Assembly (NCBI GenBank): GCA_900696625.1
Contig: CAADGU010000343.1
Span: 1 to 39,826, forward strand
Source of the DNA: an uncultured Chloroflexota bacterium
GTDB taxonomy: Bacteria; Chloroflexota; Anaerolineae; Promineifilales; Promineifilaceae
DNA: 39,826 bases
Direction of reading: 5' to 3'
Part shown: positions 5,549-14,342 of the stretch, piece after piece
Layout of the letters: each line of letters begins with the position of its first letter
Position numbering within the stretch: the stretch's first letter is position 1
The notes under the pieces: model-generated
Told to the model about the DNA's origin: nothing
What the model saw: only the letters and a program-made list of their open reading frames with translations
The model's database searches: none
Position numbers and translations under genes: made by a program

Positions 5549-7486
5549 ATGTCCATTGTTCTTGAGCATTTAACGAAACGATATGACGGCCATCCGGTGG
5601 TGAACAATGTCTCGCTGGAAGTGGCCGATGGTGAGTTTTTTGTGCTGCTCGGCTCCAGCGGCAGCGGCAAGACAACGGTACTGAACATGGTCGCCGGCCT
5701 GATCCGCACCGACCAGGGACGCATTTTGCTGCACGGCCGTGACGTAACCCACCTGCCCACCCAACAGCGGCGCGTGGGCATGGTCTTCCAAAATTACGCC
5801 CTCTTCCAAAACATGACCCTTGCCGAAAACATCGAATTTGGCCTGCAAACGCGCAAAGTGCCTAAGGCCGAACGCCGCCACCGCCGCAATGAACTGCTGG
5901 AACTGGTGGGGTTGGCCGGGCTGGGCGGTCGCCTGCCCAAACAGATTTCCGGCGGGCAGCAGCAGCGCGTGGCCCTGGCACGCGCCCTGGCCTACAAACC
6001 AGACGTGCTGCTGTTGGACGAGCCATTGGGCGCGCTGGACGCCAAAATCCGGCTGGAACTGCGCCGCACCCTCAAAACCATCCAAAGGGAAACAGGCATC
6101 ACCACCATCCTGGTGACACATGACCAGGAAGAGGCGTTTGAACTGGCCGACCGGCTGGGAGTGATGAGTTTTGGCCGGCTGATGGAGGTGGGCTATCCCG
6201 AAGATTTATACAAACGGCCGCAGACCGAATTTGTGGCTACCTTCCTGGGCACGGCCAATTTGTTGGTAGGGCTGGCGCAGGGTGAGGGCGTGCAGTTGGG
6301 CGCGCTCACCTTCCCCCTGCAAGACGTTTCTAGCCTGCTGCACCATGATGACCGCGTCCAGGTCTTGTTCCGGCCTGAAGACGTCGTCCTGGCCGAATCA
6401 CCCGAACAGTTAGGCGCGCCTCGTCTTGGGTTGGGGGAAGTGGAGCAGGTAACATTTGGCGGTTCGTTTGAGCGGCTACGGCTGCGGCTGCCACCTCTGC
6501 CCGGTGTGCGCCCCATCGCCCCACCCGTCGCCTTCGGCGGCAATGCCATTCTGGTAGAGGCCACCCGCTCCCAGGATGAAGCGGAACAGTTGCCACTGCG
6601 CGCCGGGCATAACATCTGGGTGGGTGTGCGGCAGGTCCATGCCCTGGAACATCCCGGCCTGCGCTTTTTGCTGTTGAGCGATGGCTCGCCGTTGGCGCAG
6701 GCAGCCATTCAGACGGCCGGGCACATCGCCCGGCTGGCTCATGCACGGGTGACGCTGCTCGGCTATGGTCTGGACGGAGAAGCGATGCACCAACATTTGC
6801 AGGAGGCCAGAGAGCAGTTGGGCAGCGGGCTGGCGGCGCTGGACGCGCGTTCTAGCGCGGCCGCCCCGGCGGAGGCGGCGCGCCAAGAAGTGGAACGCCA
6901 ATCCTACGATCTGGTGGTCATGGGCTACAACGGGCAGAGCGAACAAATTGCCCTGGCCGAACACCTGCTGGCGGTGGGGGAACACCATCTGTTATTGATC
7001 CCGGCGGCCCAAGCCGCGCCTACCCGTATCCTGATTTGTGTGACCACCGGCGAGCCAGGCAAAGAGGACGTGCTGTTTAGCGGCCGTCTGACGCGCCATT
7101 TGGGGGCGACGGCCGTGCTGCTTTCGGTGGTGCCGCCCGAACAAGGCAATGGGCAGCAACCGGCGCGCGCCGAGCGCTTCTTGATGGGCGGCGAGCGCAC
7201 GTTGGAATTGTTAGGCGTCCCGGCGGAAACGGCCGTGCGCACCGGCAGCGCTCCCGACGAAATTGCTGCCGAACTCGCCGCTGGTGATTATGACATGCTT
7301 GTACTGGGCGCGCCCCTGCCCGACGCCGATGGAAATATCAATCTGACAGGCACGATTAGCCGGCTGCTGGCAACGGCCAAAGAGCGACCGGTGTTGGTTG
7401 TGCGCGCGGCCGTTTCCCGGCGCGGCCTGGATTTGCCGCTCATCCCCAGCAGCGCTCGTATTCACGATTTGAAAGAGGTTGTTTAA
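5549..7486 (+). CDS. cysA: Sulfate-type ABC transporter ATPase fused to two UspA-like domains
   Basis: GAGGAG precedes ATG 5549. Residues 1-235 are a CysA/ModC-like nucleotide-binding domain: Walker A GSSGSGKTT, Q-loop FQNYALF, signature ISGGQQQR, Walker B VLLLDEPLGALD and H-loop VTHDQEEA. Residues about 240-365 form the TOBE-like regulatory extension (VLFRPEDVVL). After that, where normal CysA ends, come two Rossmann-like modules (about 371-487 and 490-628) with the universal stress protein pattern: SDGSPLAQAAI at the start of the first, SYDLVVMGYNG, and then DYDMLVLGAP with GTISRLL and PVLVVRA. Only the second keeps something like the G-2x-G-9x-G-S/T ATP-binding motif. The total of 645 residues is nearly twice the CysA norm. 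The ATPase probably powers the CysT/CysW pair downstream, and the Usp part may sense nucleotide or energy state. Confidence 0.88.
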   Translation: MSIVLEHLTKRYDGHPVVNNVSLEVADGEFFVLLGSSGSGKTTVLNMVAGLIRTDQGRILLHGRDVTHLPTQQRRVGMVFQNYALFQNMTLAENIEFGLQTRKVPKAERRHRRNELLELVGLAGLGGRLPKQISGGQQQRVALARALAYKPDVLLLDEPLGALDAKIRLELRRTLKTIQRETGITTILVTHDQEEAFELADRLGVMSFGRLMEVGYPEDLYKRPQTEFVATFLGTANLLVGLAQGEGVQLGALTFPLQDVSSLLHHDDRVQVLFRPEDVVLAESPEQLGAPRLGLGEVEQVTFGGSFERLRLRLPPLPGVRPIAPPVAFGGNAILVEATRSQDEAEQLPLRAGHNIWVGVRQVHALEHPGLRFLLLSDGSPLAQAAIQTAGHIARLAHARVTLLGYGLDGEAMHQHLQEAREQLGSGLAALDARSSAAAPAEAARQEVERQSYDLVVMGYNGQSEQIALAEHLLAVGEHHLLLIPAAQAAPTRILICVTTGEPGKEDVLFSGRLTRHLGATAVLLSVVPPEQGNGQQPARAERFLMGGERTLELLGVPAETAVRTGSAPDEIAAELAAGDYDMLVLGAPLPDADGNINLTGTISRLLATAKERPVLVVRAAVSRRGLDLPLIPSSARIHDLKEVV

Positions 7487-7777
7487 GGGAATCTTTGTTT
7501 GTAGTGGCCGCTTGAGCGGGCTGCCGACTGGATGACCATTAACTTTTTATTTTGATAAACCCGGCGGTTGAAACCGCAGCTACAGAGAGCAAAGTCGGCC
7601 TACGCCGACTGTTGCCAGACCGCGCAGGCAGTCTTCACCATATGTAGCCGCAAATTTACTCGCCAGGCGCGGATTACCGAAACATTTTGTTAACTTTCAT
7701 AAGCGGGCTGCCGACTGGAAGTCGGCACTACGAACCGGCACTACGAACCGGCACTACAAACCAATGGAGTAATAAAA
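7487..7777. repeat. Spacer packed with short hairpin repeats
   Basis: The 291-bp gap between the ATPase and binding-protein genes holds several dispersed-repeat pieces. GCGGTT/AACCGC is a hairpin at 7564-7577 and AGTCGGC/GCCGACT one at 7593-7610. GCGGGCTGCCGACTGGA appears twice (about 7514 and 7703), the second time extended into another GCCGACT/AGTCGGC hairpin. Near the end, CACTACGAACCGG is repeated in tandem two to three times before the start of sbp. No gene is visible in this stretch. Confidence 0.6.
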
Positions 7778-8845
7778 ATGAGAAACGATACCAGACTAAT
7801 TGGGGCCAGAAACGGCCGTGCAGTCCTCCTATTGGCTACCCTGCTGCTGTTCTTGCTGGCAGCTTGTGGCGGCGCTGATACCGGCGGTGACAAACCTGTC
7901 ACTCTCATTCTGGCTGGCTACACCACCCCCCGCGAAGCGTACCGGGAAATCATCCCCCTCTTCCAGGCGCACTGGAAAGAGCAAACCGGGCAGGAGGTGG
8001 TATTTGAAGAGTCTTACCTGGCCTCCGGCGCACAATCACGCGCCGTGCTGGAAGGGTTTGAAGCCGACATCGTCGCCCTCTCGCTGGAAGCCGACGTCAC
8101 CCGCCTGGTTGACGCGGGCCTGATTACCCATGACTGGAAGAGCGTGGGCGGCGATGGCATGGTCAGTGATTCGGTGGTGGTTTTTGGCGTGCGGTCCGGC
8201 AACCCGTTGGGCGTCACCGACTGGCACGATCTGGCCCGGCCCGGCGTGGAAGTGCTAACGCCCAATCCCAAGACCAGCGGCGGCGCCATGTGGAACATCC
8301 TGGCCTTATACGGCGCGGCCAGACGTGGTTTTGTGGAAGGCGTTCCCGCCGATGACGAGGCGGCCGCGGCCGCTTTCATGCGCGACGTGCTTAAAAATGT
8401 TTCCGTCATGGACAAGGGGGCGCGCGAGAGCATCACCAACTATGAGCAGGGCGTGGGTGACGTTATCATCACCTACGAAAACGAAATCCTGGTGGGGCAG
8501 CAGGCCGGCCACGATTATGAGATGGTCATTCCCCGCTCCAGCATCCTCATTGAAAACCCGGTGGCAGTAGTGGATAACTACGTGGACAAACACGGCAGTA
8601 GGGAAGTGGCCGAAGCGTTTGTGCAATTTCTCTTCAGCAAAGAAGCGCAGGAAGTTTTTGCCCGGCATGGCTTACGGGCGGTGAATGACGAGGTAGCTGC
8701 GGCAACGGCGGCCCAATACCCCCCACTCGCCGACCTGTTTACCATAGACTACTTCGGCGGCTGGCGCGAAGCCACCCCCACCATCTTTGGCGACAACGGC
8801 GTGTATACCACCGTGTTTACCAATTTGAATGTGCCGACGCCGTGA
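7778..8845 (+). CDS. sbp: Sulfate-type ABC transporter substrate-binding lipoprotein
   Basis: The signal sequence ends in a lipobox (FLLAACGG), so the protein is tethered outside the membrane by Cys at about residue 30. The mature part matches the sulfate/thiosulfate-binding family: TLILAGYTTPREAYREIIP, FEESYLASGAQSRAVLEG, ADIVALSLEADV, NPLGVTDWHDLARPGVEV, PKTSGGAMWNILALYGA and a late VVDNYVDKHG hinge region. The length (355) is normal. Ligand residues resemble the sulfate group, but thiosulfate or molybdate cannot be excluded. It sits between the ATPase and the two permeases. Confidence 0.9.
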   Translation: MRNDTRLIGARNGRAVLLLATLLLFLLAACGGADTGGDKPVTLILAGYTTPREAYREIIPLFQAHWKEQTGQEVVFEESYLASGAQSRAVLEGFEADIVALSLEADVTRLVDAGLITHDWKSVGGDGMVSDSVVVFGVRSGNPLGVTDWHDLARPGVEVLTPNPKTSGGAMWNILALYGAARRGFVEGVPADDEAAAAAFMRDVLKNVSVMDKGARESITNYEQGVGDVIITYENEILVGQQAGHDYEMVIPRSSILIENPVAVVDNYVDKHGSREVAEAFVQFLFSKEAQEVFARHGLRAVNDEVAAATAAQYPPLADLFTIDYFGGWREATPTIFGDNGVYTTVFTNLNVPTP

Positions 8846-8847
8846 TG

Positions 8848-8914
8848 TGTGACGAGTGACAAGTGATTTCACTCGTCACTCATCACTCGTCACTCGTCAC
8901 TCGTCACGCATCAC
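8848..8914. repeat. Fold-back array, unit (G)TCACTCG
   Basis: A short run in one orientation (GTGACGAGTGAC AAGTGA) is followed by several copies in the other (TCACTCGTCACTCATCAC and onward), so the transcript can fold back. It lies between the sbp stop and the cysT start. Confidence 0.8.
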
Positions 8915-8929
8915 GTAAGGAAACAAGCT

Positions 8930-9766
8930 ATGGCATCTATGACCACACCGACCACTACCCCGCGTATTCCCTGGGCGCGGTTGGGCATACGGGGGATGGC
9001 GCTCTCCTATCTGTTTCTCATGCTTATCATTCCCATCAGCGTCATCTTTTGGGATGGTTTTAGCGAGGGCATGGTTACGCTGTGGCAAGAAGTCGCCAAA
9101 CCGATTGCCTGGAGCGCGCTCAAGTTGACGCTGTGGACTTCGGCGGTGATGGCCATCATCAATGGCGTCATGGGCTTGCTGACCGCCTTTGTGCTGGTGC
9201 GTTACACCTTCCCCGGCAAGACGACGCTGAACGCCATCATTGATTTGCCGCTGGCGATCCCTACGCTGGTGACGGGGCTGATGCTGGTGGCGTTGTATGG
9301 GCCGCAGCAGGTGGTGGGCGCCTGGGTTTTGGAGCATTTCGGCCAGCGTATCATTTTTGCGCCGCCGGGCATTGTGCTGGCGCTGCTGTTTGTCACCTTT
9401 CCCTTTGTGGTGCGCAGTGTGCAGCCGGTGTTGTTGGATCTTGACCAGGCGCAGGAGGATGCGGCAGCGACGCTGGCGGCCACCTCCTGGATGATTTTCC
9501 ACCGCATTACCTTCCCGGCCATCCGGCTGCCGCTGCTCAGCGGGATGCTGCTGAGTTTTGCCCGCGCCATTGGCGAATTTGGGGCAATTGTGATTGTCGC
9601 CGGGAATATCCCCTTTCGTTCACAAACGGCCGCGGTTTACGTCTATGGCGAAGTGGAATCGGAGAACCGGCTGGGGGCCAGCGCCATGTCGGTGGCAATG
9701 ATGCTGATTGCCTTTAGCGTGGTGGCGCTGGTGGGGTATTTGGAACGGCGGGGGAGAAGGGGTTGA
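8930..9766 (+). CDS. cysT: Sulfate ABC transporter permease CysT
   Basis: This 278-residue protein has six predicted membrane segments and the binding-protein-dependent transport inner-membrane domain. Recognisable points are LTLWTSAVMAIINGVMGLL, the TM block DLPLAIPTLVTGLML, and the EAA-like cytoplasmic loop QEDAAATLAATSWMIFHRI with SFARAIGEFGAIVIVAGNIP near the end, which is diagnostic for CysT/CysW. It pairs with CysW to form the channel driven by the upstream ATPase. An AAGGAAAC sequence precedes the ATG. Confidence 0.92.
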   Translation: MASMTTPTTTPRIPWARLGIRGMALSYLFLMLIIPISVIFWDGFSEGMVTLWQEVAKPIAWSALKLTLWTSAVMAIINGVMGLLTAFVLVRYTFPGKTTLNAIIDLPLAIPTLVTGLMLVALYGPQQVVGAWVLEHFGQRIIFAPPGIVLALLFVTFPFVVRSVQPVLLDLDQAQEDAAATLAATSWMIFHRITFPAIRLPLLSGMLLSFARAIGEFGAIVIVAGNIPFRSQTAAVYVYGEVESENRLGASAMSVAMMLIAFSVVALVGYLERRGRRG

Positions 9767-9829
9767 TTGAGTAATTGAGCAATTGGGTAACTGGGTAATT
9801 ACGCAATTACCCAATTACATAATTACACA
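9767..9829. repeat. Fold-back array, unit AATTGGGT/AATTACCC
   Basis: GTAATTGAG and GGTAACTGGGTAATTAC are followed by the reverse-complement units CAATTACCCAATTAC. The array fills the gap between cysT and cysW and is translated in the artefactual N-terminal extension of the ORF-track cysW call (MGNWVITQLPNY). Confidence 0.85.
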
Positions 9830-9839
9830 GGATCATGGC

Positions 9840-10679
9840 ATGACGACGATAACGACTGTGGTACGGGGACGGCCGTCTACGCGGAGCAGTGTGTGGCGGC
9901 GGCGATTATTGATTGGCGTGGTGGCGCTGTATGTGGGGCTGCTGATCGTGGCGCCGCTGGTGGCGCTGGTGCGCGGCGCGTTTCTGGAAGGGGCAGCGGC
10001 AATGTGGCAGGCAATCAACCAACCCGGCGTGTGGCGGGCCTTTTGGCAGACGCTGCAAATTGGGGTGGTGGTGGTGGTGGTGCATACGGTGTTTGGCACG
10101 GCCGTTGCCTGGGTCTTTGTGCGCGATGATTTCCGGGGCAAGTGGCTGCTCAACGCCATCATGGACCTGCCCTTTGCCGTGTCGCCGGTGGTGGTGGGGT
10201 ATATGCTCATCCTCATTTTCGGGCGGCGCGGCCTGTTAGCGCCGCTGCTGGCCGCCTGGGACATTCAGGTGGTGTTTGCCGTGCCCGGCATGGTGCTGGC
10301 CACACTGTTTGTAACCATGCCCTTCATGGTGCGGGTGCTGGTACCGGTGCTGGAAGCGTTTGACGTGCGCCAGGAGCAGGCGGCGGCCACGTTGGGCGCA
10401 GGTGGCTGGTTCACCTTTCGCCGGGTAACGTTTCCGGCCCTGCGTTGGGGGTTTGTCTACGGCATCACGCTGACGTTTGCCCGCGCCCTGGGGGAATTTG
10501 GCGCGGTGCTGGTGGTGGGTGGCGGCATCCAGGGACGCACGGAAACGGTTCCCATCTACATCTTCCGCGCCCTGGATGAACGGATGTACACGGGGGCTTA
10601 CAGCGCCGCCCTGCTGCTAGGGCTGTTTTCCATCCTGCTCATTTTAGGCACAGATTGGCTGCGGCGACGACAAGAGTGA
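9840..10679 (+). CDS. cysW: Sulfate ABC transporter permease CysW
   Basis: I use ATG 9840 (MTTITTVVRG) because the longer track version starts inside the fold-back repeat array. The 279 residues contain six membrane segments, the FGTAVAWVFVRDDFRGKWLLN and MDLPFAVSPVVVGYML segments, the EAA-like loop RQEQAAATLGAGGWFTFRRVTF, and ARALGEFGAVLVVGGGIQGRTE, typical of CysW. A YIFRALDERMYTGAY segment precedes the last helix. It forms the heterodimeric sulfate channel with CysT. Confidence 0.92.
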   Translation: MTTITTVVRGRPSTRSSVWRRRLLIGVVALYVGLLIVAPLVALVRGAFLEGAAAMWQAINQPGVWRAFWQTLQIGVVVVVVHTVFGTAVAWVFVRDDFRGKWLLNAIMDLPFAVSPVVVGYMLILIFGRRGLLAPLLAAWDIQVVFAVPGMVLATLFVTMPFMVRVLVPVLEAFDVRQEQAAATLGAGGWFTFRRVTFPALRWGFVYGITLTFARALGEFGAVLVVGGGIQGRTETVPIYIFRALDERMYTGAYSAALLLGLFSILLILGTDWLRRRQE

Positions 10680-10741
10680 ACCTCCTTTGCCTGATCCTGA
10701 CCAACACGGTAATCTTAGGCGCACAAAATGGAGGTGTTTGC

Positions 10742-11884
10742 ATGAATGAACCCAACAAGGTGGGGATTGAGGTTGGTCAGAGCGTGGAAGAAATAGAAAC
10801 GGCCGTGACCACCCCCCCCGCCCACCTGTCACGCCCCTTCTGGCAGCGCATTGCCTGGAAAAAGGTTGGCATCTTTTTTGCCAGCCTTTTTTTGTTCATC
10901 CTGGCCATTACGCTAATGAAAGAAGGCGCGCGTGATTTGGGGCCGCTGGTAAAAGATCGTTTTGCGGTGAACAACCCGGCCAACAGCCTGGGGTTTGGCT
11001 GGCTTTTTGCCTACGTGGTCATGAGCGGTTCCCCCGTTGCCGCCGCTGCTCTGGCTTTTTTTGACGCCGGCATTATTGACCAGATGAGTACCTTTACCAT
11101 GATTACCGGCAGCCGGTTGGGCGCCAGTTTTATTGTGCTGTTCATCGGTTTTATCTACGTGCTGCGTGGCCGCAGCCGAACCAACAGCCTGGGCATGGGT
11201 CTGCTTTCCCTCACCGTTACCGGCGTCACTTATACGGCGGCCTTGTTTGTGGGCATTGCCTTATTAAAGTCCGGCATATTTGACCATGTGCAACTGCGCT
11301 CCGGCACGGTTCTTACTTCCATTACAGATGTCATTTTTGACCCGATTGCCGCATTTCTGCTGACCTTTCTGCCACGCTGGTCATTGTTCCTGGTGGGGCT
11401 GGGTATCATTATGGTCAGCTTTAATTTGTTTGATAAATGCCTGCCCGAAATGGCGTTGAAAGAAAGCCAGGTAGGGCGCATGTCGCGGCTGGTGTATCGC
11501 CCCTGGGTCATGTTTTTATTGGGGGCCAGTATTACCATGATCTCTATGTCCGTCAGCCTCTCATTGAGCATCCTGGTACCATTGAGCCAACGCGGCTTTG
11601 TGCGCCGGGAAAACGCCATCCCGTACATCATGGGCGCCAACATCACCACATTTATAGACACGCTGCTGGCGGCCGTTTTGCTAAACAATCCGCCTGCTTT
11701 CACGGTGGTATTGGTTGAAATGACCAGTATCACGATTGTCTCGATTGTCATTCTGGCTTTCCTATACCGACGCTATGAAAGGGGCATGTTGGCGCTAGTG
11801 AACGGCATTATGAGCAGCAATCGCAATCTGGCGATTTTCATGTTTACTATCTTGATAGTACCTATTATCTTGTTGTTTTTATAG
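10742..11884 (+). CDS. Na/Pi-cotransporter-family-like membrane protein
   Basis: The ATG at 10742 follows GGAGGTG; the track start at 10655 lies inside cysW. The 380-residue protein has about eight to ten membrane helices and two inverted motifs resembling the QSS/GANIGTT repeats of the Na/Pi family: MSGSPVAAAALAFFDAG in the first half and MGANITTFIDTLLAAVLL in the second. The canonical QSSS serines are not preserved, so the transported ion may not be phosphate. Its place in a sulfate-type transport cluster, directly before a UspA gene, suggests a role in anion or Na balance tied to that system. Confidence 0.7.
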   Translation: MNEPNKVGIEVGQSVEEIETAVTTPPAHLSRPFWQRIAWKKVGIFFASLFLFILAITLMKEGARDLGPLVKDRFAVNNPANSLGFGWLFAYVVMSGSPVAAAALAFFDAGIIDQMSTFTMITGSRLGASFIVLFIGFIYVLRGRSRTNSLGMGLLSLTVTGVTYTAALFVGIALLKSGIFDHVQLRSGTVLTSITDVIFDPIAAFLLTFLPRWSLFLVGLGIIMVSFNLFDKCLPEMALKESQVGRMSRLVYRPWVMFLLGASITMISMSVSLSLSILVPLSQRGFVRRENAIPYIMGANITTFIDTLLAAVLLNNPPAFTVVLVEMTSITIVSIVILAFLYRRYERGMLALVNGIMSSNRNLAIFMFTILIVPIILLFL

Positions 11885-11895
11885 GAGAGTAGACG

Positions 11896-12711
11896 ATGCG
11901 CATTTTAGCAGGCACCGGGGGGGCGGCACATTCGGACACGGCCGTGCGCCAGGCCGCCTATCTGGCCCAAAAAACCAATGGTCAATTAACAATCCTAACG
12001 GTGATTCATGGAGAAGCCAACCGTCCCCAGGCTAAAGCGATTTTGACCCGCGCCACCACAATCACCGCACCTTATCAGATTGTGCCCCACACCCAGATTG
12101 GCCTGGGGCCGGTTGCCCCGGAAATTGTAAAAATCGCTAAAACAGGGCAGTATGATCTGGTGGTGTTGGGTGAACGCCCCGGGCACGGGCTGATCAAACG
12201 TCTGATTGGCCCCACTGCCGAACGGGTCATTACCCAGATGCCCTGCCCGGTGTTGATTGCCCGCAAAGAGGCCAGTCCCCTGGCGCGAATTTTACTATGT
12301 GAAGGGGGCCGTGAACCATCGCTGTTGGAACGGCTGCAAAAACGGTTAGCGCCGCTGTTGCAGGTGGCGGAAGAGTTAACCGTGCTGCATGTGATGTCCC
12401 AAATTGCGGCCGCGCCGGGTGTGGCCGGTTGGGAACTGCGCGCTGATGCTACCGAATTGATGGCTAAACACACACCAGAAGGGGAGTTGTTGACACATGA
12501 TACGGCCGTTTTGCAGCAGCTCCCTCTCCATTTGCAGGCCAAAATACGGCATGGGTTGGTGGTGGAGGAGGTGGTAGCCGAAGCCAGGGATAGTGGTTAT
12601 GACCTGGTAGTCATTGGCGCACACCAGGGCAGCGGTTGGGAACGTTATTTGCTGGATGATCTGGCCCACCAGATTGTAACCAAAATTGAACCGTCGGTAT
12701 TAGTGATTTAG
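11896..12711 (+). CDS. Tandem universal stress protein (two UspA domains)
   Basis: This 271-residue protein contains two UspA folds. Domain 1 (about 1-123) starts MRILAGTGGAAHSDTAVRQA and ends MPCPVLIARK, with DLVVLGERPGHG between. Domain 2 (about 128-271) starts RILLCEGGREPSLLERL and ends IEPSVLVI, with DLVVIGAHQGSGWERYLL. The nucleotide loop G-x-x-G is present but the terminal G-S/T is weak in both. It starts 11 bp after the membrane protein stop, with GGAGAG before it. The resemblance to the Usp tail of the ATPase suggests both parts belong to one regulatory theme. Confidence 0.85.
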   Translation: MRILAGTGGAAHSDTAVRQAAYLAQKTNGQLTILTVIHGEANRPQAKAILTRATTITAPYQIVPHTQIGLGPVAPEIVKIAKTGQYDLVVLGERPGHGLIKRLIGPTAERVITQMPCPVLIARKEASPLARILLCEGGREPSLLERLQKRLAPLLQVAEELTVLHVMSQIAAAPGVAGWELRADATELMAKHTPEGELLTHDTAVLQQLPLHLQAKIRHGLVVEEVVAEARDSGYDLVVIGAHQGSGWERYLLDDLAHQIVTKIEPSVLVI

Positions 12712-12714
12712 GGC

Positions 12715-12780
12715 GGCGCCAGGCAAGGGGCTGTTCAACTCTGGTTGACCAACACGGTTCTGCCCCTTGCCTGGCACTTA
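12715..12780. repeat. Palindromic element GCCAGGCAAGGGGC, copy A (likely terminator)
   Basis: Arms GCCAGGCAAGGGGC and GCCCCTTGCCTGGC face each other about 34 bp apart, between the convergent UspA and EamA genes. The same arm sequence recurs at 30936-30990 and 31984-32045, each time just beyond a stop codon. Confidence 0.75.
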
Positions 12781-12785
12781 TCGCA

Positions 12786-13706
12786 TCAATCACCCGCGCC
12801 AACTTGCTGCGGCACACGCCGGGCAAACACGGCGCTAAATAAACCATTCACAATCATCACGCCGAACAAGATCAAAGCGCCGCCCAAGATCATCTCGCCG
12901 GTCAACCGTTCATCAAGCAAGATGACGCTAAAGAAGATGCCAAAGACAGGAATCATATAGGCCACCATAGACAGATAGCTGGCCCCGGCGCGTTCCAGCA
13001 GCTTGTAATACACAATGAAGGCCAGGGCTGTGCCTAAGACTGCCAGCGCAAACATGGACAGGACAGAAGGCATCGAAGGAGCCGGTAATGTCCACGGCCG
13101 TTCCAGCAGCAGCACCAGCGGCAGCAGATAGAGCGAAGCCATCATCATCTGCCCGGTGGGGGCTACCAGAGACGGTAACCCACGCAGATGGTTACGGCCG
13201 TAAACGATAGCCACGCCATACAAAAAGGAAGCCAGCACCAACGCCAGCACACCCCAGGCCGTGGCCACCACGCCATCCTGGAAAGACGGGTAAACCAGAA
13301 CCAACATCCCGGCAAAACCCACCAACACACCGATGACTTTAGCCGGCGTCAGGTGGTCATCCTGGGTAAAAAAGTGTGCCAGCAGAATGGTGAATAAGGG
13401 GATGGTGCCATTCAAGATGGAGGCCAGGGCGCTGTCTACATATTGTTCGCCCCAGGCAAACAGGAAAAAGGGAATGGCGTTGTGAATCAGCGCCACCACC
13501 GCGATATGTTTCCAGACGGTGAGTGAGTCTGGCAAACGGCCGTGCTGCCAACGCAGCACCACATACAACAACACCGCCGCCAGCGCCACCCGGCCAAATA
13601 CCAGCGTCAACGGCGGAATCGTCTCCACGCCCACCTTAATGAACACAAACGATGGCCCCCACAGAGCCGCTAACAAGATCATCAGTAACAGATTTTTCCA
13701 ATTCAT
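12786..13706 (-). CDS. EamA/DMT-family exporter
   Basis: The ATG at 13706 has CAGGTG upstream; the track start at 13727 is less likely. This 306-residue protein has ten hydrophobic helices in two EamA repeats. Repeat 1 starts LLMILLAALWGPSFVFIKVG and contains P-L-T-L-V-F-G-R; repeat 2 contains ALVLASFLYGVAIVYGRNHL and ends with GEMILGGALILFGVMIVNG. DMT transporters of this kind export metabolites or amino acids. The Lrp/AsnC-type regulator just upstream on the same strand suggests amino-acid-linked control. Confidence 0.9.
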   Translation of the reverse strand: MNWKNLLLMILLAALWGPSFVFIKVGVETIPPLTLVFGRVALAAVLLYVVLRWQHGRLPDSLTVWKHIAVVALIHNAIPFFLFAWGEQYVDSALASILNGTIPLFTILLAHFFTQDDHLTPAKVIGVLVGFAGMLVLVYPSFQDGVVATAWGVLALVLASFLYGVAIVYGRNHLRGLPSLVAPTGQMMMASLYLLPLVLLLERPWTLPAPSMPSVLSMFALAVLGTALAFIVYYKLLERAGASYLSMVAYMIPVFGIFFSVILLDERLTGEMILGGALILFGVMIVNGLFSAVFARRVPQQVGAGD

Positions 13707-13721
13707 GTTGCACCTGAAAAA

Positions 13722-13799
13722 TGGCAATTTGGCAATTGGGTAAGTAGGTAATTACCCAATTACTCAATTACCCAATTACCAAGTTACTCAATTACTCAT
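13722..13799. repeat. Fold-back array, unit AATTGGG/AATTACCC
   Basis: GGCAATTTGGCAATTGGGTA in one sense is followed by AATTACCCAATTACTC repeats in the other. It lies between the Lrp-like and EamA genes. Confidence 0.85.
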
Positions 13800-13837
13800 A
13801 TATAACAACAACATCATACGGCCGTCGCCACCAACTC

Positions 13838-14323
13838 TCAATCCGAATCTTGCGCAAACGACACGGACACGGTTGTCTCTTCTTTGAAGGTGGACAGGAC
13901 AATGTTTGTGGTCGTTCGGGTGACCAGCGCCTGCGACCGCAGCCGCTCAATCAGTGATTCCAACTCACCTGTATGCGCCACCCGCACCTTTAATACATAA
14001 CAATCCTCACCGGCAACGGTGTGACATTCCAGCACATCCGGCTCAGCCTGGCACACCTCGGCAAAGCGCCGCTTGCTGGTCAGGTAATCCCCCTGGTCAT
14101 CTGCACCCACCACCAACCGCACAAAAGCGGTAATGGGTTTGCCTAGCGCCGCCGGGTCTACCACCGCCACATAACGCTGAATCACACCCCGTTTCTCCAA
14201 CCGTTTGATGCGGTCAAAGACAGTAGAAGTGGTCAACCCCACTTGTTCGGCAATAGCGGCATTGGCGAGACGGCCGTTTCCTTGCAAAAGCATCAAAATT
14301 TGGGCGTCTATTTCGTCAATCAT
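13838..14323 (-). CDS. Lrp/AsnC-family transcriptional regulator
   Basis: This 161-residue protein has an N-terminal helix-turn-helix (DAQILMLLQGNGRLANAAIA then GLTTSTVFDRIKRLEKRGVI, the AsnC pattern) and a C-terminal RAM/ligand-binding ferredoxin-like domain (VRLVVGADDQ, DVLECHTVAGEDCYVLKVRV, IVLSTFKEET). Such proteins bind DNA as dimers or octamers and respond to amino acids. It lies upstream of the EamA exporter on the same strand, so it is a likely local regulator of amino-acid export. The divergent spacer to 14457 has imperfect palindromes that may be its own operator. Confidence 0.9.
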   Translation of the reverse strand: MIDEIDAQILMLLQGNGRLANAAIAEQVGLTTSTVFDRIKRLEKRGVIQRYVAVVDPAALGKPITAFVRLVVGADDQGDYLTSKRRFAEVCQAEPDVLECHTVAGEDCYVLKVRVAHTGELESLIERLRSQALVTRTTTNIVLSTFKEETTVSVSFAQDSD

Positions 14324-14342
14324 TCCATACTACTCATCTTTT

